Part shown: in pieces, positions 32,592-45,244 of the stretch
How the letters are laid out: the number at the start of each line of letters is the position of its first letter
Position numbering within the stretch: position 1 is the first letter of the stretch
NCBI GenBank assembly: GCA_004794785.1
Contig: SJOL01007518.1
Location: 241,492-305,491, forward strand
Reading direction: 5' to 3'
Length of the DNA: 64,000 nt
DNA from: Opisthorchis felineus
Taxonomy: Eukaryota; Platyhelminthes; Trematoda; Opisthorchiida; Opisthorchiidae
Position numbers and translations under genes: made by a program
Notes under the pieces: model-generated
What the model was told of the DNA's origin: nothing
Seen by the model: the letters and a program-made list of their open reading frames with translations, nothing else
Database searches by the model: none

Positions 32592-33160
32592 TCAAGGTGT
32601 GCCTGTGACCAAAAATACATGGATGTTGTATGCTACATACGTGCTTTTTGACAGCTTTCGGACATGGAGGTAGTACAACATGACGCCGCAGCCGAAAACC
32701 ATTCTCGCTGCCCGCATTTGTGCTCCAACTTGTCCATGATAAAAGACTTCTCTCGATACCGCTTGTCCCTCACTTCCCGGAATAAGCCGAACAGTGTACG
32801 CATGGGTGCGAACTTTCCGCTTTCCACGAAGGCATACATAACCGGTACACATGCCATTCGTGGCCAGGTAGGTGTATAGCATGCATCTACAGGCCAGATA
32901 TTAGCTGCTTTAAAAGGACTTACTCCAAACGGTTTGTCGCGTGCTTTCCGTTGACACTTACTACATCTAGGAAGCGTCAGAACAGCGCAATATTTTGTCA
33001 TCTGGTGGAGCATATGTGGCTATAGTGACCTTCTCCTGACTGCAGCACAAGCACGCTTCCGGTCTTCCGAAGTTTTGCCAGCAGCGAAGGCATATAATCT
33101 GCCACAATAAGACACAACTATACGTTACTTGTTCAGCAGAGATGGTCGACATTTCCAAGG
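32592..33160 (-). pseudogene. Mutator-like (MULE) transposase remnant
   Basis: Three minus-strand frames interleave into one MULE catalytic core. LDVVSVNGKHATN near 32960 stands for the VDGTH.TN block, with the first catalytic Asp replaced by Asn. LLYTYLATNGMCTG comes next (near 32880-32840). VPVMYAFVESGKFAPMRTLF (32848-32789) and GLFREVRDKRYREKSFIMDK follow, the latter holding the second acidic site. AQMRAARMVFGCGVMLYYLH (near 32720) covers the C..CYFHV block, then VRKLSKS. The third catalytic acid region is not visible. Repeated frame shifts make it a pseudogene. Terminal inverted repeats were not found. Confidence 0.7.
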
Positions 33161-33164
33161 ATGG

Positions 33165-34340
33165 TTAAATATATCCTGAATGGTAAGGACCTTGCCAAAT
33201 TCATCAACCACAAACTGCCACCCTTCACACGACAGTGTCCCATACATCAGCAGTGCCCGGCAGGTGCCCAGTTACTATTCGGTCAGCCGCCTATTTACCG
33301 GAAGACGATCGTACAGAGACGTAGGAACATCATGTTCGCGTTCAAGATATTAAGACGCGGCCGAGAAATTGCTTCCCTGCCCGAACGGCCAACCCCTCTG
33401 AACGTCAAACTATCACTGGGCGTAAGGCCAGGGCCAGAGTAGTTGCGCAATATTTGGAGGGTAAGGGCTTAGCCGACGAGGTGGCGAGTAGGGAGACTTG
33501 CTTTTGGTCTAGTTGGCAAGGGTTATTAAAGTAGACCGGGAGTGGCAGCAGTTTTATCTCAGTTACAGAATCACATCATAGGGTGGCCCTTGTGCAATGG
33601 GGGTTAATGTGAAGCAAGACAGCGGACAGATAATTATTAGTTGAGCGAGAACTACCGAGATAATGGATAGGAACTGTATTTTAACTGGAAGCGACTAATT
33701 GAGCTGAAGAGAAAAGGAGGAGTACGGTTCGCCAGTAACCGAGTCACTACTGCCAGCCTCAAGAAACGAGTGGTGCGCGGAAAAAATGGCCAATGGGCGC
33801 CCGCTGTGATTGCTAGTATTCCAATAATAATGTCTTTGTATTTTGAGTGCATGAGAGCACTTACTGGGACAGGAGGGATGAGTATGTGTTACATCTGGCT
33901 GACGAGGTGGGCTTTGTATGGTGCAACCCCAACCGAAACGAAGGTAGCAATAACCTTGCTCTTCCATGTTAGCCTTGAGCGTCGCAGACTACCATCAGGC
34001 TGGCCCAAGTAATCCTTAAAAAAACAAACTAGTGGACATTTACTTTCGTCTGTATTTCATAGCGCTGTCAGGTAAATGCCAACCGGAAAATGTCTAAATC
34101 AGCAGCTACAGACACACAACAACGATGCCGGATGCTTCGAACTATGGTTTTGGCGCAGTGGGTACGCATGTATTTCCCGAGAGCCGCCCGACTTGCGGCC
34201 AGATCCCTGGCACTAGCTGAGCGCGGCTATAGCCAGGTAGACAACGAGGCATTTTGCGATTATGTTTGACATAAAAATGTCTCATTAAACGCTCTAAGGC
34301 TTTCAGATTTCCATAACGACCGATCATAAGCCGCTCCTTA
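33165..34340. other. Unassigned sequence
   Basis: No recognised domain. The part near 33165-33250 on the minus strand may be the N-terminal side of the MULE, but similarity is too weak to call. Confidence 0.35.
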
Positions 34341-35843
34341 ATGCATTTGGTTCAAAGAAAGGGATTCCGGTGTATACCGCCAACCGCCTTCGGCAATGGT
34401 CCACTCTGCTTCTGGAATGTGTCTTCAAGATCAGGTATCAGTCTACTTCCAGCCTTGGATAAGCCGACGCGCTCTCGCATCTCATCGACGCAAGCAGGCC
34501 AGAACCAGAAGGCCTCGGAAGCGGAGGTTAACTGCGTGGTATCCGAAGCGGTTTGCATTATCCCAGTGACTGCCGACATGGTCCGCCATGCTACCGATCA
34601 AGACCCTATGCTGCAGCAGGTCATCAAGTACCACCGCAATTGATGGCCGCGTTCCTGCCCAAAAGAAAAATTGAGAACTTACTTCAACCGGCCTGACGCA
34701 ATATTACTCGCCGACAGACACCCTTCATTTTCAGAACGCTATTTCATCCCGAAGGAGTTACAACCAGCCATCCTGAATCAGTATCATAAAGGCACCTGGG
34801 AACAAAAAGGATGAAGGATCTCACTCAGAGCTACGTCTACTGGCCTCTGATGGGCTCTGAGATTGAGCAAGTCTCTAAACCTTGTCTGCGGTGTGGTGAA
34901 ATATCCAAGTCACCAGTGAAACCCCACCCACGGTCGTGGCCCTAACCGACTGAACCCTGGTCTCGTCTTCACACTAACTATGCAGTTCTAGTGGGTGGCC
35001 AGTACTTTTTGGATGTGGTTGACCCCCAAAGCAAATGGCCAGCAATTCTCCCCCTGAACAGCCCCACAACCGCCACTACGGTCCTTAAACTCCAACGATT
35101 ACCAGTCGCTTTGGAACACCAAAGGCTAGTGTATCCGACAACGGCAGTGAGTTCACGTCATTCGCATCTCCACGGTTCTGTCGGGGGTGTGGCGCAACCC
35201 ATGTCTAACGCCGTCGGCTTATCCACAGTCGAGCGGCTAGGCGGAACGCCTCTTTGATACTCCGAAGTGTGCACTTCAGAAGTCAAAGTGGGAGAAGGCG
35301 GTGAGGGAGATTTTGCAGGGGTTCCTGCTGGCACATCAAGTGACGCCAGACAAAAATTCGCCAAATGCTGTGTCATTAACAGAGTCTCTGCTCCCATGTA
35401 AGCTTCGAACACTGCATGATACTATCCGGCTTCAGAAAAGGCAATTGAGTCCCTGCAACAGGAGCATGGAGAACCAGGTCAACCGGCATCATGAGGCAGC
35501 CGCGCGTTCCTTCAGCGAAGGGCAAAGAATGTCGGTTCGCGACAACAGCATCAGACACTTTAAGGGGTGTCCAGGATACATCCTTCGCCGGCGCGGCAGA
35601 GTATTCCACGAAATTCAAGTTGGCTCAGCCAGGTGCATCCGGCACACGAACCAAATCCGGCCGAAAATGCGCAGCTCTTCTCCGGTGGATTTGAGTCTAG
35701 AGACGCTTCTCAACACTTGTAATCACGGCATCATTGCGGAAAAACCATCATCTGCTCCATGGGAGGCCACTCGCAGAGTCTCACATACAAGCATGGAGCT
35801 AGGCGGTATTCCGGAACGATACTGCTTTACCGCTCACGCTTAG
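34341..35843 (+). mobile_element. Ty3/Gypsy integrase region, plus strand (decayed)
   Basis: The reading starts after RNase H with ITADMVRHATDQDPMLQQVI-like sequence (about 34564-34625), the usual segment between RNase H and integrase. It proceeds through RYFIPKELQPAILNQYHKGT (34738-34797, zinc-binding region), GGQYFLDVVDPQSKWPAILP (34994-35053, first catalytic Asp block) and SNDYQSLW. A damaged PYHPQSNG block reads YPQSSG near 35222, with AERLFDTPKCALQKSKWEKA near 35242-35301. A long open frame (35301-35843) then gives VREILQGFLLAHQVTPD, CKLRTLHDTIR, HHEAAARSFSEGQRMSVRDN and YILRRRGRVFHEIQVGSARC. IRHTNQIRP ends the conserved part, the chromodomain-less GPF/Y-like module. Frames break at least four times. 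Confidence 0.85.
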
Positions 35844-35849
35844 AAGCTG

Positions 35850-36100
35850 CGATTTCCAAGAAGCGTTTCCCGCGCGCGATTGGCCAGAAGAACGGGTCGC
35901 TTGATACTTGCGAGCTCTGGCTGGCCAAAAAATAGGAGCCAACAGACAAGCATGCTCCAGCATCCGCTGAATACCGGTGGTTAGTGGCGCATCTGGAAGA
36001 TGTCGGAATTTCCAGGTTGTCGCTGCACTCACTTTACACGTACTGGATGTGTCCTGTTCTGGTGTTGGGCGTAATAAACCTTCGGTGGATGTTTTGACGG
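35850..36100 (+). repeat. Possible 3' LTR of the plus-strand Gypsy
   Basis: Directly downstream of the integrase. A TATA-like aaaaaataggag lies near 35923 and an AATAAA near 36072, about 150 bp apart, the order expected in an LTR. No partner LTR upstream was found. Confidence 0.35.
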
Positions 36101-36129
36101 GCACGCTCGCTAGGAAGTTTAAGACCAAG

Positions 36130-38865
36130 AATTAAGCTGAGAAAATGCCGTCACTGCAGTTGGTGAAATGTTGTGGGTCACCTGCTCATCCAAACTGGGG
36201 GTTGGAACATGTCTGGCGAATTGTTCTGGCGGCACGCTGGTAGCAAACGGATATTAATTTCTCCGAAACAACGGGGTTTTTGGAGCTGCGACTTTTGTCA
36301 AACCTGATCGCACGTTTGTGATATGTTGCTCGTAGCATTATGTTTATTTTAGCGAACTTTCAAGGTCACCGGTCATCAACGATTTGCATGTGAGAACCAG
36401 TTTACGAAACGAAGCGCCAAATAAACTATAAGAATATTTTAAGGTTCTATGGTGTTTCTTAAATGGGATATAACACCTGCGCAATAAGCACTACAAATTC
36501 AACCCAGGGGATACCTGAATAACGGTTGCACCCTATGTGTTCGTCAGATGTAAGAAGTTAGAGGAGCTCGTTTAGGGAATTTCGTTACAACACAGTTTGT
36601 TGGGAAGCTTGCCTTGCATGCAGGAAGGAAGACTACTTGATGCCTTGTGCAGTACTGATGCAAGTTTGAGCCTCTGGGAATGATTCCTATTCTCAGAAAT
36701 GCACAACTAGTCAGTGAATAGTGCAGAGTTTTCAGATATCTGCATGTGATTACCCAATAAATCGATATTTTTTCAATTGGAAATGATGATGCTCCTTGGC
36801 TGGAATACCTCATAGACCGCAGCGACAGCATCGGAAATTAAAGTGAATCATTGCTGTTCATCATGTTAACCGTACGCTTTGTCGTTTACCCTGGCTATTT
36901 ATTGTAACTGATAGACCCGTATCTATGCGCGACGCTATGTTGCCTCAGGTATGCATGATAGCCTAATTCAACGAGCAGCGACAGACCTTCATACTCATGC
37001 ATGTGGTCCGTCTACCATGCCACGCCTGGTGAATACACAGCCACCTTTGGTGAACGGGCTTACCGTTTGCATCGTTACAAACTTAATAGTTAGACATTCC
37101 AGTTTTATTTTTTCGGAAGCCAGATTTATTCGACAGGGGTTTGGAAAGGAAAAATGTATAGTGGATAACATGCCCTAGGTAAAACTCCTGAAACGTCCTA
37201 CTGTTACAAAGGCAAGCTTACTAGATCCTCATTTGGTGTCATTGTCGATAAAGAAGGATCCGCGTGTATACCGATGTTGCGACGCGAACAATCAGACGTA
37301 TTACTGGACGCAGCGAGGTTAAAGTTAAAGAGCCGTGTACGCAAGGCAGTTGCAAGATCAAGAGTTATGGACCTGGTTTCTAGAATTAGTGGACTTCATG
37401 CATCTTAAGACGTGGATGTGAGCGCAGCGGTGCTATGGTGGGTGAGCTGGTACTTGGTATCAACTCTGCTCATTTAGAGCACTAAATAGTAACTTCACTC
37501 TGCCTCTGTTCCCGTCACGTATACGATTTGGCCTGATGGAATCAGTAGCCCCGTCGTCCCCAACAAAACATGTAACATTCTCATACTTAACCGCAGTAGC
37601 ACTCTCATTAACTCGTGGCTCCTTTCTTGGACACCGCTTACCAGATCTGATGCTTGCGTTTGTAAACTGACTCTTTCGGTATCTTCAGCATCCGGTTATG
37701 ACTAAAAGGGTTTTGCATGTTTCAGGCACATCTAGCCCGCTGGAAGCTGCTTGCCATTTTGGGTCTATATGAGCCTTCATTCAGTGTCTGCCACTTAGTA
37801 TTTTGCCTCCTCTAGTTCATCGTATATCCCTATGTATTGCCATCCATCATCACGATCACCATGATCATCATCTGCAACATGAGTGACTAAGATGTCCACT
37901 CCCGTTCCGACCTACCTGTCTCTGGTGATAAGGATGTTGGTCTAACTGGGGGCTGCATTGTTTATCCGAACTCATTGCCCCAGGAGCAAATATACTTTGA
38001 CCCAAATTCAACTGTCATCACAGGCGAAATGTTAAGCCTTCCTTTTTGTGCTCTTAGCTGTCGATGGACCCGGACTTTCCACTAGCCATCTCTCCAACGC
38101 ACTTTGCCCACCCGTCCACATTTGTCCCACCTGGTTAATCTTTTCGTCCACCACCCACCGCTGGACATCCACCAACTTTTCTATAGCACGCCCCCTACTC
38201 CCTGGTACCTGGACGCTAAAAACTGTACGGTTGAAGCCGTTCCCTAATATCTCTACCAGAAAGTCAATCATTGTTTCTGAAACCGGGTAGCGTCGCCTCA
38301 CTAAGGAAGTTAGAAGTTATGACCACTCTTAGATGTCTGCTATTTTGGGCCGCCGTGTATTGGCAGCAAAGAAACACCCTGCGCGCTAGATGGTCCCAAA
38401 GATGTCCTTGATTCCTGTTGGTCCTAACTTGCTGAGATTTTTTGACCAATCCTATCCCGGCAAACCCATCTGACTCGCCCAACGCGTTCACATGCGGGCT
38501 GTCCACGGACCAAAGTATGACGTCGCGATGACCTTATAGCGACTGCCACACCAAGTCTGTCAGCCTGTCCGTAGTTCAACATATCTCTAGCGTTTCCTGT
38601 TTGGGCGTTTTACGTGCTCATAGAAGACTGTCTTACTCCGCTGAATTTGTGCCAAAACTCCAAAGTAGTGACCAGTCTATTTTTTTGTTTCTTCTTGCCG
38701 CCAATAAACCAACTAATTCATCCCCTGACACTATCAAGCAGTCAGTATACTATGGAATATAAAACCTTGTGCTGTACTTGATACTGTGTATGCCGACCAT
38801 CATCGAAAAAATTAACCACACCTACCACCTGCGACGAAAATAACATCGCAAATTCAGGTATTGTA
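36130..38865. other. Unassigned sequence
   Basis: No coding region, repeat family or RNA gene recognised on either strand. C-rich sequence from about 37900 onward on the plus strand resembles the style of the following LINE 5' repeat and may belong to it. Confidence 0.35.
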
Positions 38866-38869
38866 CAGA

Positions 38870-40920
38870 ACATTTTTGACCCCGACCCATCCATAGCGCT
38901 TCACCCAATTTTTATACAAATTGATTATTTATTTGGAGCGGTTCCTCAAAACCTGCACGCACCAGGGCCTCCGGCTTTCCCTTTTTAATCAGGATTTCCC
39001 GACGCTCAAGTCTGCCGGTCTCACAAGGCCTATCCAATAACTAAACCGCTCACATACTTTACACTTCTTCGGTTTCTTGATGTGCATGCCATGCAGTTCT
39101 GCCGTCTTCAAACTGATCAATGGTACTCTGCTTGCTCAAACCAGCACCTCCTTTTCCCGCCGCTACCGGAAGGGTCTTGGTTTCAGAAAGACCAAGGAAA
39201 TCACAGAGTCCGTTTACACAGGCTGGAAATTGAACTATCCTCCTTCCGAGCCATACAGATTATTGCATGTCTCCCAACTCCTGATGCAAAATACTGTCAA
39301 GCAAATCTTAAAAAAGCGTCACTTCTTGTTGACACGATCGCCTCTAAGATTTATTAGTGCACAGGACGGCGTCATATAATCCTTATGTACAACGCGCTTG
39401 ACCAAATCCCGTTTGAACACAACGAAACCGCCATGTTGGCAGCATGTGACATTCTTGACCCCACTTGCATAGTTTGACGGCTCCGAAAGTCGAAATCGTC
39501 CATGGGTTGCCCAAAAATAATGCGATCCAGGGACGAGTACGATACCGTACGTCTGCTGACATTCTAGGCCCTTCCCTATTCTTCCACAAAATTACCAACC
39601 ATAACAATCAAAGTTGTCCGTACTCGACTGCAAGAAAAACTTACCAAGAAGTTACTATCTATATCTCGAAATTCGGTCAATGGAAGCTACCGGATAGAAC
39701 CTTTTTTCTCTCACCGTCCCGCCCATACTAGTGCATTCGACCCGGCTCACTTGCCGATTCCCCTTGTGACTGGCTCCCCGGATAACCACGTAAGTCGGGT
39801 CGCCATTGGTACACATGAGCATAGCAGCCGAGGGACCCTCATATCAAAATATAACCAAAAGAGCCCTGTCAAATAACCCTAACACACTCGCAGTCACATC
39901 AAACTCCAGTGGGTCCGCAAACGTCTCCGATAACGCTGAAGCTACTGTGGTAACTTTGGACCCCGATACTCCCAGTGATCCATGATTGCTTCTATCAGGA
40001 AGGTCAGATTCTTGAAAGCAACCACTGAATGCACGAAATCTACTGAAACCCTCAGCTCCACTAGGTGCTAACTTCAGACAACGCCCACTCAATATGCAGC
40101 GCGTCACAGCCTCGTACCAAGGCCAGACAGCGTGCGTCAGCATTGGACGAAGTTCAGACAGTGTCCCTCCAATAAATAGCTTGAAGCCGTTGTACTTCTC
40201 GCACTTGCACTGCACTCGTACGCACTCGCACTCACACTCGCTAGTTCGGAATAAAGTTGTTGTGTTCCCTTCTGTGAGTCTATTTTCGGCACTAGGCACT
40301 GGAGTGGGGTCAGCAACAGATATAGCAGCTTTCAAAACTTGATCTATACAAACCTACTCACTAGCATCTAGCCTTACAGCTTTCCAAGACCCTGAGCCCT
40401 GCATTGCTCCTACAAATGGGCTTTATGCATTACCGCCCGTTAAAACTATGAATGTCTCCATCAACCTTACAGGACGCTCTCCGGGCAGTGAAATGACTAA
40501 TGCGTTACATCTGACCAGGGCAGTGACTGTACCGGTCGTTGACAGCACTTACTCTATTCACATAGGACCCGACCTTCTGTCCCTCTCTGTTGCACCCTTG
40601 CCAAAATACGCCTTCGGATTCAGGCATTTGCTGTCAAAGCCTTCTTAAGTAGCGCCTCGTCAACTGGGAACCTGAGAATCTGTGCTTCGTCCTTCACTAG
40701 ATAACCCGACTTTGCTCCGTCCTCCCCATAATTGCGCGACAAGTACATCGGACTACATGTACTATGTGCATGGTGAAACCTCGTATCCGTAATGACCGGC
40801 GGCTGACTTTGAACGTTATCTGTTTCCAACACCCTACCCACCCACTCTTATCCCAACTGATCACCATTTTCAACCACCGCACATCCCTCCGCGCCCACTA
40901 GATCTTTCTGCACCACATTC
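38870..40920 (+). mobile_element. LINE 5'/ORF1-like repeat, copy A
   Basis: Colinear with 60445-62730 from 'cccatccatag...attatttattt' to 'cataattgcgcgacaa'. Translation of the matching core reads LEIELSSFRAIQIIACLPTP (39217-39276) and, after stops, DQIPFEHNETAMLAACDIL, matching the 176-codon frame of copy B. The helical, charged product upstream of an RNA-binding-like stretch suggests a CR1-type LINE ORF1 (inference; no RT attached). Stops interrupt copy A about every 60 codons. A block at about 40085-40330 with repeated cactcgcactc and an AATAAA (near 40249) has no counterpart in copy B and is probably a separate insertion. Confidence 0.6.
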
Positions 40921-40924
40921 ACCT

Positions 40925-41560
40925 CCGCACCCCCAGATGATGCAATGACACGACCGACAGATCTGATGGGAATTCTAGCAAATACACTTCTTACCCCATA
41001 ATGAGACTGAAACTCTATCTTCTGTCATGAGCTCAGACCTAATTTACTCACTATTCACCTCTCTACCGCCAGTGTTGGATACACCTTGACCGACTCTTAA
41101 CACATCCTCAGTCAACATCACCTCGTATATCCTCAACTCCACTTCGAAATTCCTCTTTGTACCCAAATCCACCGTAATCTATATTAGGAACCTCCTAATC
41201 AGCACGGTTTGCTCGCCAATGAGGCTGTCAGTAGTGCCGTCCAGTGGTCGCTCGTTACTCCCAAAAGTCTATAATCTCAGAACCAATAGCGCTTTTGCAC
41301 TAACAAGTCTGGTTTGTTTGAGTGAAACATGGATCTGAGTTGAAACTTTGCCATAAGATTCACCGCTCTAAGAAGAAAAAATTAAGAGGCAAAGTCTGTG
41401 CCATCTATTCCAAATCTGAACTTCCTGCAACCCTTATTGAAGGTTCTATCGGTAACGGCCGTTTCGAATGCTTGAGCAACCAGCACCAAAGTGAGCAACC
41501 AAACCGGCGAAACTCCAAACGAATGGTCACACAAGTGTGCGGTACCATTAAAATAAAAGT
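40925..41560. other. Unassigned sequence
   Basis: Between the LINE-like repeat and the BEL LTR. No gene or repeat recognised. Confidence 0.35.
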
Positions 41561-42034
41561 AATTACGTGGATATAAAATTACAAACCTCAACGGTTTTCG
41601 ACAAACGGTGAGGTACTCCAAAAAGCAAGCAAGGCAGATATGGATCAACAGTCGACGCATGGCCCAAACCGGATCGCAAATTGACGCATTGAACCGCATT
41701 TTTAGCTGACCAAAGTTTTGATACAAAAATTGTATGACAAAAGCGGCAAAAACGATTTGCGTAGAAAGAAAAACGGAAAATATAAAGGTCTTCGCAAAAC
41801 TGAAATACAGTTTAATTATACCAAAAATAAAAAGGGCGGTTCATTTAACCTGATAACCGGGAAAACAGTCATTCACTATGGGAGGCAAGCTTAAAGATAT
41901 ACAAAGTTGCGGCGCCGCCGGCCAAAGTTCCTCCGACGGTCAGCAAGATAGCAGGTAAGTTATCAGGATAGCCTTGCCTACAAGCATGCAACGTTAGCCA
42001 CCGACCTGAATGGTCCAAATCCGCTCCCGCCACA
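41560..42034 (-). repeat. BEL/Pao LTR, 3' side of element 1 (inner end at 42034)
   Basis: Downstream of pol on the minus strand, sequence beginning tgtggcgggagcgg at 42034 is shared with the second BEL element (tgtggcaggagtgg at 49072), followed in both by ggaccattc and tcggtgg. That common start after pol marks the LTR boundary. The outer end near 41560 is a guess. Confidence 0.5.
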
Positions 42035-42072
42035 ACGGCCGGTTCCAACGGTACATGCGCCTACCCACGATA

Positions 42073-43690
42073 TCACGCTGAGCTAAAAACCAGTTGTTCT
42101 GGAACAAACCTATGGGGACACACGGCGAATATTCCTAAACCCGCGTACCCCTCATTTAGGTTAGTCTTCCCCTTCCAACAAACACAGGCTCCTAATACCA
42201 CACTTGATGACATCGGAGCTTGTGCGAAGGGAAACCGTTCTGACAGGGCCGTCTGCATCCGTTTGACACTCTGTCACTATACCCAGTAGCCACCATCCTC
42301 TAGAAAGATGTTCCGGCACTACCAAAACGATATCATCCTTTCTGAGGTTTTTATTTCGACTTAACCACTTATGGCGAAGCTGAAGCGTTGGAATGTAGTC
42401 TTTTATCCACCTGTTCCGGAAAACACCCGACAAGTAATTCACCTGCTTCCAACGTCGAGTGAGCCACTCTTTCAAACTGCAGTGTGACGGGATACCTGTG
42501 GTTGCTTTGTGTAGCAAGAGGTGATTCGGTGTCAAAGCAAACGTGTCGCGGTAATCTGAACTTAAAGAAGTTCAAGGCTGATCGTTTAGAATACGTTCCA
42601 GCTCGACGAAAAAGGTTGACAGACAATCATCAGATGAAGCTTGTTCTTGGATGAGCACAAAAATGATTAGCCGCACTGACCGTATTGGTCGCTCCCACAC
42701 TCCTCCTTGATGGCTAGCAAGTGGAGGGTTGAGATACCACTGAATACCTCAAGCCAAAAACTGGTTGTTAATTTTCGGTTGGTCCCATAGCAATACGTGC
42801 TCCCTGAGTTCCTTAACGGCGCCAACTAGGCTAGATCCGTTATCCCTGCAAATATCCAAAGATTTCTTTCTTCGACCAACAAACCTCATCAGCGCCAAAA
42901 CGAAGGAATCGGTAGTCAATGAGTGAGCCACTTCGAGTTTACCATCTCGGGTAGCCATACATGAAGAGATACAGTCGTATCTCTTGCATGCTGCGACCAC
43001 GCTTCACCAAAAATGGTTCAAAGTAATCAACACCTACGGATTCGAAACATTTTCTACCCTTTTTAGATCGCACCGATGATAACGGAGCCATCACCTGCTA
43101 ATATAAGTTTCTTGACGGTTTTCTGCACTGCATACACTTACGGAGGACGCGCTTTTCCTCCAGACTCCCATGAACTACCCAAGCATTTTATCTAATAACG
43201 CCTAGGACACGAGAAACGCCGGAATAACCTCTGCTTTATGACAATGTCGAATGAGCACATCAGTAACTGGGTGTTTACTGGGCAAGATATGAGAGTGCTT
43301 CAAGGATAATGTTTAACTGAAATACTGGAGCCGTCCACCAACGCAAAGACCTCCGTCAAGGGGAATAGGACAAAGTTTACGTAGTGCTGAGATCCAGGTC
43401 GGCTTTGATTGAGTGTCCGATTTTAAACGAGTTAACTCCTCCCTATATAAGTTACTTGGAACTGTCGGATGAAGACCATTTGAGCTTATGCCAATTCCTT
43501 CACTTGTAGATGACCAGCAATCGGCATGATGGTAGACCATCCAAATTTGTGCACAAGTTAGCGTATTAAGCGCGTCAACCACGCAACCGCTTTCAACAGC
43601 CCAAGTCAACAGGATTATTGAACAAACAAACCCTCGTCCAACCCAGATCCAGCCATCACAGAATTGCGCATCGCCTCTCAAATAGCCGAA
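42073..43690 (-). mobile_element. BEL/Pao element 1: integrase and C-terminal DUF5641-like domain
   Basis: Minus-strand blocks: LCVGGRLQYFS near 43330 (start of the zinc-binding region); LEVAHSLTTDSFVLALMRFV (42934-42875); RDNGSSLVGAVKELREHVLL (42847-42788, catalytic Asp kept in the DNG); HQGGVWERPIRSVR near 42710 with the catalytic Glu. A nearly intact C-terminal module at 42535-42161 follows: TPNHLLLHKATTGIP, RRWKQVNYLSGVFRNRW, YIPTLQLRHKWL, DDIVLVVPEHLSRGWWLLGI and CLLEGED. This is the standard BEL integrase plus DUF5641 order. Frame shifts occur between blocks. The RNase H side of the same pol lies beyond 45245, separated by inserted sequence. Confidence 0.85.
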
Positions 43691-45240
43691 AACCTGACAT
43701 CCGTTGCGGGGCTGCCCATAAACCGAAGCATATCAGTGCAATGATGGTACGGCACTGCCATACCCGGTCTGATGTTACACCCGCAACTGTTTTCTTCCTA
43801 CCCTCCACCTTCACCCCTCGGCTAATCGAGTCTGTGGTTGCGACTACGAACAAATGTTCTACCCAGCTCCAACCCACTCTCGGACGAGTTCGTTCTAACC
43901 CACTGAACCTCTCGTTAGGATTTAACCGACCTAGTTTTTCGCTACAAAGTCAGTTTGCCCCTTCCGAAAGTTCAAAGATTTCATTAACGGTGGTTGTTAG
44001 GCCCTATGCACTAGCGCTATCTCCCCATCAAAAATGTACTTTACAACTGAATACCCTACAACCGCGACACCAGTGATCCTACTTATTTTCAATTTAAATC
44101 ATATTTCTCAGACAAAACTTGCCATTTGTCTACACTTTGAATACTTCCATCATCATCTCATTTCTGCTCTTCGTGACCCTGGCCATTTACCCAACCGCCC
44201 AAGTTCACTCATGGCCGGCAACGAATTTTCAGTTTTAATTCAGGTCAACCGGTTTCATCACTGACCTATTCTTACCTCATGTTCCATTGTTCTAGTTTTC
44301 TTGGTTCCCACAACTACAGTGCCTATTCACGTAATAAGCGTGTCTCGTCGGTTGTTCTTTCCTCCTCGTTGTTATATCGCCCGCCGCGTTCAGGTTGTAA
44401 CTACCTGATACTGCCTCTATTGGCATGTTCCCTACAAGTTGGGAAATAAATCTATTATTATTTAGAAATCCCATAGCCAAAAATACGTAAATAATATACA
44501 GTAACCTTGAATTATTTTCTTAGGAATACTAGCTGTAGTTTGTGTGCGCAGGGCATTTGTGAGCAAAGGTAGAATCGCAACTTTTGCAAAGATGTTGAAA
44601 ATTCATGCAAAGTTAACCCAATTAAAGCCGCTTTTCCAAAAATACATAGGTTAAAAATTGTGGGCGAAATAAATACTCTGTGGCAACAGCGCCGCTTGAC
44701 AAGAAACGCAAAATCTTGCCAAACCGATGGCCACAACGTCGATAGTACACAGGGCATTTGCGCGTCACACATAAGCACGAATATAATAACTATCACCCGC
44801 GTTCATACAATTAGATTATAGGTTGGCAACCGGTTGAAATACCGGGAGATCATTTTTAACCGAATTTAGAATAGCACAGTGAAAATGAAAAAATACAACG
44901 TATGATTTATACAGTTCAACGCAAACAGTCATTTGCTAACGGTGGGCAAAAGTTTAAATTTACCATTTACTGGCGTTAGAAGAAATTATTTCCCGCATGC
45001 GACTTCCGTTCTTCTTCATCAACGCTCGTGTAAAATTCATTTTGAGCCACTTGAACTTGTATATTCTCCAAACGGGGAACAAAGTGAGGCAGTATTGGCA
45101 CAATGAGAAACTGAAAATAGTCGACGCGTGCACGAGGCAGACACATGCAAATGGCCGGCCAGACCGAGTCACATGGCTCATACCCGAACAAACAATTGGT
45201 CTAAATAGGCTAAGATGCTCAACAGAGGTTTCTACCAATG
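43690..45240. other. Sequence interrupting BEL element 1
   Basis: BEL pol stops at about 45245 and resumes at about 43690, so these 1.5 kb look inserted. A plus-strand tail gggaaataaatctattatta (44439-44458) resembles a LINE 3' end, suggesting that about 43.7-44.46 kb is a 5'-truncated LINE tail. The rest (44.5-45.2 kb, AT-rich) is unassigned. A 152-codon plus frame at 43618-44076 shows no homology and is not called as a gene. Confidence 0.45.
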
Positions 45241-45244
45241 GTAA

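Noticed and set aside
43618..44076. 152-codon plus-strand frame
   Set aside because: No domain or splice support; it overlaps the opposite-strand BEL region at its start and lies in a probable LINE tail, so it is likely chance.
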